7,992 nt of DNA from JABWCE01 sp046154525 (GTDB lineage: Bacteria > Bacteroidota > Bacteroidia > NS11-12g > UBA9320). Below the pieces are notes generated by a model, which was given only the letters and a program-made list of their open reading frames with translations, did not search any database and was not told the origin of the DNA. Location of the stretch: the NCBI GenBank assembly GCA_046154525.1, contig JBJXDS010000290.1, positions 1 through 7,992 on the forward strand, written 5' to 3'. Below are positions 4,271 to 7,992 of this stretch, one piece after another. Both the position numbers and the translations under genes were made by a program. Every line of letters starts with the position of its first letter. The stretch's first letter is position 1.

Positions 4271-6904
4271 ATGAAGATAATAGATATTAAAGTAATGAAC
4301 GGGCCCAATTACTGGAATGTAAAACGGCATAAATTGATTGTAATGCGATTGGATTTGGAGGAATTGGAAGAACGACCAACCAATAAAATTGAAGGTTTTT
4401 CGGAGCGTATAGAAACAATGTTTCCCAGCATGCATTCTCACAGGTGTTCTCCCGGGGTGCCAGGTGGATTTTTTCATAGAGTAAAGGATGGAACCTGGAT
4501 GGGCCATGTTATCGAGCACATAGCTTTAGAAATACAAACCCTGGCCGGTATGGAATGTGGTTTTGGCCGAACACGAGAAACAGCTACCAAGGGTGTGTAC
4601 CATGTTGTATTCAGTTACTACGAGCAAAAGGCGGGAATATATGCCGCCAAATCGGCTTTAAGAATTGCCGAGGCATTGATTAGTGGCAAGGAGTATGATG
4701 TAAATACCGATATCCAGGAATTACGTGAAATTAGGGAAAATGACAGATTAGGCCCAAGTACGGGTTCAATAGTGGATGAAGCCGTTAAACGTAAAATTCC
4801 TTTTATAAGATTGAATAACCGTTCATTGGTACAATTGGGATACGGGGTAAATCAGCACCGAATTCAAGCCACCATAGCCAGTACCACAAGCAGTATAGCG
4901 GTAGAAATAGCCTGCGATAAGGAAGATACCAAAAATCTTTTGGAAGCGGCAGAAATTCCGGTACCACGGGGAAGAATATGTTATAATGAAGAGGAACTTA
5001 AAGCCACTGCCGATAAATTTGGATATCCTTTGGTAACCAAACCGGTTAATGGAAATCATGGTAAAGGCGCTACCACTAATCTAACCAATTGGAATGATTT
5101 GGTGGCTGGGTTTCATGCAGCTCAAAAATACTGTAAAGGTATTATTGTAGAAAAATTTATAACAGGTTACGACCATCGGATTTTGGTGATCAATTATAAA
5201 TTTATTTGCGCTGCAAAAAGGACACCGGCAGCAGTAATAGGCGATGGAAAAAATACGATTCAACAATTGATTGATATTGTAAACTCAGACCCCAGGAGAG
5301 GTTATGGCCATGAAAAAGTATTGACCTCTATAAAAGTAGATCATTTTACCCAAAATATTTTAAACGAAAAAGGCATTACTCTGGAAACTGTATTACCAAA
5401 GGGTGAAGAACTTTGGTTAAAACCCACAGCCAATATCAGCACTGGTGGAACAGCCACAGATGTAACCGATTTGGTACATCCCAGCAATGTGTTTATGTGT
5501 GAAAGAATAGCCCGTATTATAGGCTTGGATATATGCGGCGTAGATATTATGGCACCTGATTTAAGCACTCCACTTATGGAAAATGGAGGCGCTGTATTAG
5601 AAGTAAATGCAGCCCCGGGATTCCGCATGCACCTTGACCCTACAGAAGGGATTGGGCGCAATGTGGCCGAACCGGTAATTGACATGCTTTATCCCCCGGG
5701 AAGTTCGGCCAGGATACCAATTATAGCCGTATCAGGTACCAATGGAAAAACCACTACCACCCGGATGATGGCCCATATCTGCAAGCAAATAGGGTATAAG
5801 GTTGGGTATACCACCACGGATGGAGTTTATATTCAAAACGAATTGATGGTGAGAGGCGATTGCACAGGGCCCGTGTCAGCCGAGTTTGTTTTAAAAGACC
5901 CTTCTGTTGATTTTGCCGTGCTGGAATGTGCCCGGGGCGGAATTTTAAGAGCCGGATTGGGTTTTCATAATTGCGATATGGCCATTGTTACCAATATAGC
6001 CGCCGATCATTTAGGCTTGCAGGGAATTGATACCATTGAACAATTGGCCAGAGTAAAATCGGTGGTTCCCCGAAGTGTATTGCCTGAAGGTTACGCCATA
6101 TTGAATGCCGATGATGACCTTGTTTATGAAATGCGAAACGATGTGGATTGTAAAGTAGCTTTGTTCAGCTTGGATGAAAACAATCCCCGTATAAAAGAAC
6201 ATTGCAAAGAAGGCGGATTGGCCACTGTATTTGAAAATGGCTATGTCACCATTTTAAAAGGGGAATGGAAAATTAGGGTAGAAAAAGTAACCAATATTCC
6301 TATAACCTTTGGTGGTAAAGCGGAATTTAATATTGCAAATACCTTACCTGTGGTGATGGCCTCGTATTTAAGAAATTTTAAACTAGAAGATATTCGTTTA
6401 GCCTTACAAACCTTTATTCCATCGCCAGCCCAAACCCCGGGACGGATGAATTTATTCTATTTTAATAATTATACCGTAATGGTAGATTATGCACATAACA
6501 CAGCCGGTTTGCAGGCTTTGGGTAAATTTATTAAAAAAGTGGAAAGCCCCAGGAAAGTAGGAGTGGTGGCAGGAGTAGGGGATAGACGCGATGAAGACAC
6601 CATTTCATTAGGAATGGAGGCTGCCCAATTGTTTGATGAAATTGTAATCCGCCAAGATAAAAACCTAAGGGGCAAAAGCGGACAGGAAATTATTGATTTA
6701 ATTACAAAGGGTATTCATTCTGTAGATCCTAATAAAATTGTTCATGCCATACCCAACGAAGTAGAAGCTATAAATTTTGTGATGGATAATGCTACCAAAG
6801 ATAGTTTTATAACCATTTGCAGTGATGTGGTTCCTATAGCCCTGGATATGATTATAGCTTTGAAAGAAGCCGAAGATACCAGAGCTTTGGGAAGAGGTTT
6901 TTAG
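4271..6904 (+). CDS. cphA: Cyanophycin synthetase (CphA1 type)
   Basis: An 877-residue ligase that alternately adds L-Asp to the backbone and L-Arg to Asp side chains using ATP, making cyanophycin, a nitrogen and carbon store that forms cytoplasmic granules. Three regions are visible. The N-terminal domain (1-160) has the typical GTWMGHVIEHIALEIQ stretch. The ATP-grasp domain (about 215-475) has the glycine-rich loop KPVNGNHGKG (257-266) and the Mg-binding block E444-V-N446 in LEVNAAPGFRMH. The Mur-ligase-like domain has P-loop GTNGKTTTT starting at 489 and, in the C-terminal lobe, D739-YAHN. Both ATP sites look intact and the length is normal for CphA1, so both additions should work; it is not the degenerate CphA2 type. 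It is divergent from cphB and may share regulation through the 278-bp spacer. The start at 4271 gives the normal N-terminus (MKIIDIKVMNGPNYW). No frameshift is seen. Confidence 0.98.
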   Translation: MKIIDIKVMNGPNYWNVKRHKLIVMRLDLEELEERPTNKIEGFSERIETMFPSMHSHRCSPGVPGGFFHRVKDGTWMGHVIEHIALEIQTLAGMECGFGRTRETATKGVYHVVFSYYEQKAGIYAAKSALRIAEALISGKEYDVNTDIQELREIRENDRLGPSTGSIVDEAVKRKIPFIRLNNRSLVQLGYGVNQHRIQATIASTTSSIAVEIACDKEDTKNLLEAAEIPVPRGRICYNEEELKATADKFGYPLVTKPVNGNHGKGATTNLTNWNDLVAGFHAAQKYCKGIIVEKFITGYDHRILVINYKFICAAKRTPAAVIGDGKNTIQQLIDIVNSDPRRGYGHEKVLTSIKVDHFTQNILNEKGITLETVLPKGEELWLKPTANISTGGTATDVTDLVHPSNVFMCERIARIIGLDICGVDIMAPDLSTPLMENGGAVLEVNAAPGFRMHLDPTEGIGRNVAEPVIDMLYPPGSSARIPIIAVSGTNGKTTTTRMMAHICKQIGYKVGYTTTDGVYIQNELMVRGDCTGPVSAEFVLKDPSVDFAVLECARGGILRAGLGFHNCDMAIVTNIAADHLGLQGIDTIEQLARVKSVVPRSVLPEGYAILNADDDLVYEMRNDVDCKVALFSLDENNPRIKEHCKEGGLATVFENGYVTILKGEWKIRVEKVTNIPITFGGKAEFNIANTLPVVMASYLRNFKLEDIRLALQTFIPSPAQTPGRMNLFYFNNYTVMVDYAHNTAGLQALGKFIKKVESPRKVGVVAGVGDRRDEDTISLGMEAAQLFDEIVIRQDKNLRGKSGQEIIDLITKGIHSVDPNKIVHAIPNEVEAINFVMDNATKDSFITICSDVVPIALDMIIALKEAEDTRALGRGF

Positions 6905-6905
6905 G

Positions 6906-6941
6906 AAACAAGTGGTTGCAACAACTTGTTTGTTGTTGTAT
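6906..6941 (+). terminator. Probable cphA terminator
   Basis: One base after the cphA stop codon, AAACAAGT (6906-6913) pairs perfectly with ACTTGTTT (6924-6931) around a ten-base loop that itself contains GTTGCAAC. The 3' side continues TGTTGTTGTATT, a T-rich but G-interrupted tract. The stem is AT-rich for a terminator, so confidence is moderate; position directly after the gene supports it. Confidence 0.5.
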
Positions 6942-7002
6942 TCTGTAAGAGGCTATAGCTAATTGTTTAGCCAATTGTATGAATGCTTTAAAACTATTTG
7001 CG

Positions 7003-7024
7003 ACAATGTGCTTCAGCCCATTGT
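7003..7024. other. Hairpin between convergent cphA and the polyprenol kinase gene
   Basis: ACAATG (7003-7008) and CATTGT (7019-7024) form a six-base stem with a ten-base loop in the 175-bp convergent gap. Several T-rich patches follow on the plus strand (7028-7060), so it could act as a backup terminator for cphA. On the minus strand it lies about 55 bp past the kinase stop codon and is followed by only a weak T tract. Otherwise the gap holds nothing recognisable. Confidence 0.3.
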
Positions 7025-7079
7025 TACTATTTAATGTTTTTTATAAAATATTTTGCCTTTTTTGGTTTGTTGCAATAAA

Positions 7080-7766
7080 CTAAAAAAAATACTCCACCAC
7101 ATACATGGCCAACAGCACAGCAATTGGAACAAATAAATTATCCAATCCTTTTTTGCTGTAGAGTTCAGTAAGGCTTGCAACCGTGGCTATAAAAATAGCA
7201 ACCCAGGTGATGTCTTTGGTATTAAACAAATGGGAGTAGAGCAGTATAAAACAGGATAAAAGGAATGCCAACACCCAAAACGCTATAGTGCCCCCAATAC
7301 TTTTATGAAGGGTATTAAATTTTATAATTGGGTAAAGCCGGCCTATCAAAGTAGCTAGGGGGTCGCAAAGTGTTAATATTAAAACCGGTAAATGAAAATA
7401 GGCATAGGACTGCACAATTTGGTCGTGGCGGCTGCCGGAATAATACCAAGCCATATAGACCATATAAATAACCATGGGGTAAACAAACCCACCGTAGGTT
7501 TTTCGCTTTACGGCACTAATACTTTTGAGATAACCCCGGTTATTGCTAACCACTAATATTAGTTGCACCAAACCACATATTAAAAGCACCCACCATTGAT
7601 TTTGAAAATATACGGGTAAAAATAAAGCCAATAAACCGGCTCCGATATGAACCACTGTTCGTGTAACCTCTACATGCACATTTTTATGATAGTACATCCA
7701 TTCGGCCAATGATACCAAAGCAACACCTGCCAGAGATAACCAAATAAATTGCAAAAGCTCACCCAT
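7080..7766 (-). CDS. Integral membrane dolichol/phytol kinase-family protein (CTP-dependent polyprenol kinase-like)
   Basis: A 228-residue membrane protein with about six to seven hydrophobic helices (roughly 5-24, 37-55, 57-74, 94-110, 124-141, 159-178, 210-227). The conserved features of the SEC59/VTE5 kinase family are present: R36-x3-H40 in RTVVHIGAGL, KRKTYGGFVYP (87-97), the nucleotide-binding-like CDPLATLIGRLYP (134-146), K155-S-I-G-G159, and a C-terminal TELYSKKGLDNLFVP block with E201 and D209-N210. Relatives phosphorylate long-chain isoprenoid alcohols (dolichol, phytol, farnesol-type lipids) with CTP, and the fold is related to phosphatidate cytidylyltransferases. The exact substrate cannot be told from sequence. 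The gene converges on cphA and stands alone, so it need not be linked to cyanophycin. A TATCTTTA sequence about 40 bp before the start resembles a -7 box. The ATG at 7766 gives a complete first helix. Confidence 0.78.
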   Translation of the reverse strand: MGELLQFIWLSLAGVALVSLAEWMYYHKNVHVEVTRTVVHIGAGLLALFLPVYFQNQWWVLLICGLVQLILVVSNNRGYLKSISAVKRKTYGGFVYPMVIYMVYMAWYYSGSRHDQIVQSYAYFHLPVLILTLCDPLATLIGRLYPIIKFNTLHKSIGGTIAFWVLAFLLSCFILLYSHLFNTKDITWVAIFIATVASLTELYSKKGLDNLFVPIAVLLAMYVVEYFF

Positions 7767-7824
7767 TAATTTGAGGAAGTATTAAATCCCTGTAAAGATA
7801 CAATTATACACCATATTGGTTAGG

Positions 7825-7875
7825 TTATAAAACAGGAACAGGACTAACCCCATTTGGCATTAGTCCCGTTTCCTG
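7825..7875 (-). terminator. Strong intrinsic terminator of the right-edge gene
   Basis: CAGGAA (7833-7838) pairs with TTCCTG (7870-7875) and GGACTAA (7841-7847) with TTAGTCC (7860-7866), separated by a small internal loop and closed by a 12-base loop. Read on the minus strand the stem is followed by TTTTATAA, and it lies 15 bp after the stop codon of the gene ending at 7891. This is a convincing rho-independent terminator that also insulates the polyprenol kinase gene from upstream readthrough. Confidence 0.75.
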
Positions 7876-7890
7876 CATTCGATTTAGTTA

Positions 7891-7992
7891 TTATAACAAA
7901 GAAATTTGTGGTTTTCCGTCTTTAAACCTTATTTCTAAAGGACCCCAGGGGGTGCTCAAAAATTCAATTCTATCAATACTTTCAATAGCAAA
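7891..7992 (-). CDS. C-terminal end of an unrecognised protein (truncated by window edge)
   Basis: Reading the minus strand inward from the window edge gives 33 open codons followed by TAA at 7893-7891; the tail includes IESIDRIEFLSTPWGPLEIR and ends in FKDGKPQISLL. There is no start codon, so the gene begins beyond the window. The alternation of hydrophobic and charged residues suggests beta strands, but I do not recognise the family. The strong terminator immediately after the stop codon supports a real gene end. Confidence 0.6.
   Translation of the reverse strand, partial: FAIESIDRIEFLSTPWGPLEIRFKDGKPQISLL

Noticed and set aside
4172..4519. Minus-strand 115-codon open frame across the cphA start
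   Set aside because: It lies largely antisense to the strongly supported cphA N-terminus and shows no recognisable domain.

Overview
The window looks like chromosomal DNA of a Bacteroidota (Bacteroidetes) bacterium. The DNA is AT-rich, starts lack clear Shine-Dalgarno sequences, at least one promoter-like site fits the Bacteroidetes -7 consensus TAnnTTTG, and the protein sequences have a Bacteroidetes flavour. No rRNA, tRNA, CRISPR array or classical insertion sequence with terminal inverted repeats was seen.

Layout. At the left edge (1-54, minus strand) lies the start of a truncated gene encoding a typical signal peptide. Positions 142-212 hold an array of palindromic repeats, followed by a plus-strand REP-associated (Y1/HUH) transposase at 263-856. 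An exact copy of the 28-bp palindrome from that array sits inside the transposase reading frame at 581-608. A minus-strand hypothetical gene (959-1582) carries a HEPN-like R-N-x3-H motif and converges on the transposase; a hairpin at 851-885 probably terminates it.

The core of the window is a cyanophycin module. cphA (cyanophycin synthetase, 4271-6904, plus) is divergent from cphB (cyanophycinase, 3120-3992, minus). pepD (M20 dipeptidase, 1634-3094, minus) starts 25 bp after cphB and is probably co-transcribed. CphA polymerises Asp and Arg into multi-L-arginyl-poly-L-aspartate using ATP, CphB cuts the polymer to beta-Asp-Arg dipeptides, and PepD is a candidate for the final hydrolysis because no dedicated isoaspartyl dipeptidase is visible here. 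The 278-bp divergent region holds a probable cphB promoter with a perfect palindrome next to it.

To the right, a membrane protein of the dolichol/phytol kinase (CTP-dependent polyprenol kinase) family (7080-7766, minus) converges on cphA. A strong minus-strand terminator (7825-7875) follows the C-terminal end of an unrecognised gene that runs off the right edge (7891-7992, minus).

The most unusual items are the transposase with its putative recognition palindrome embedded in its own coding sequence, the cphB-pepD pairing, and the HEPN-like orphan gene beside them. No wholly new multi-gene system is evident.
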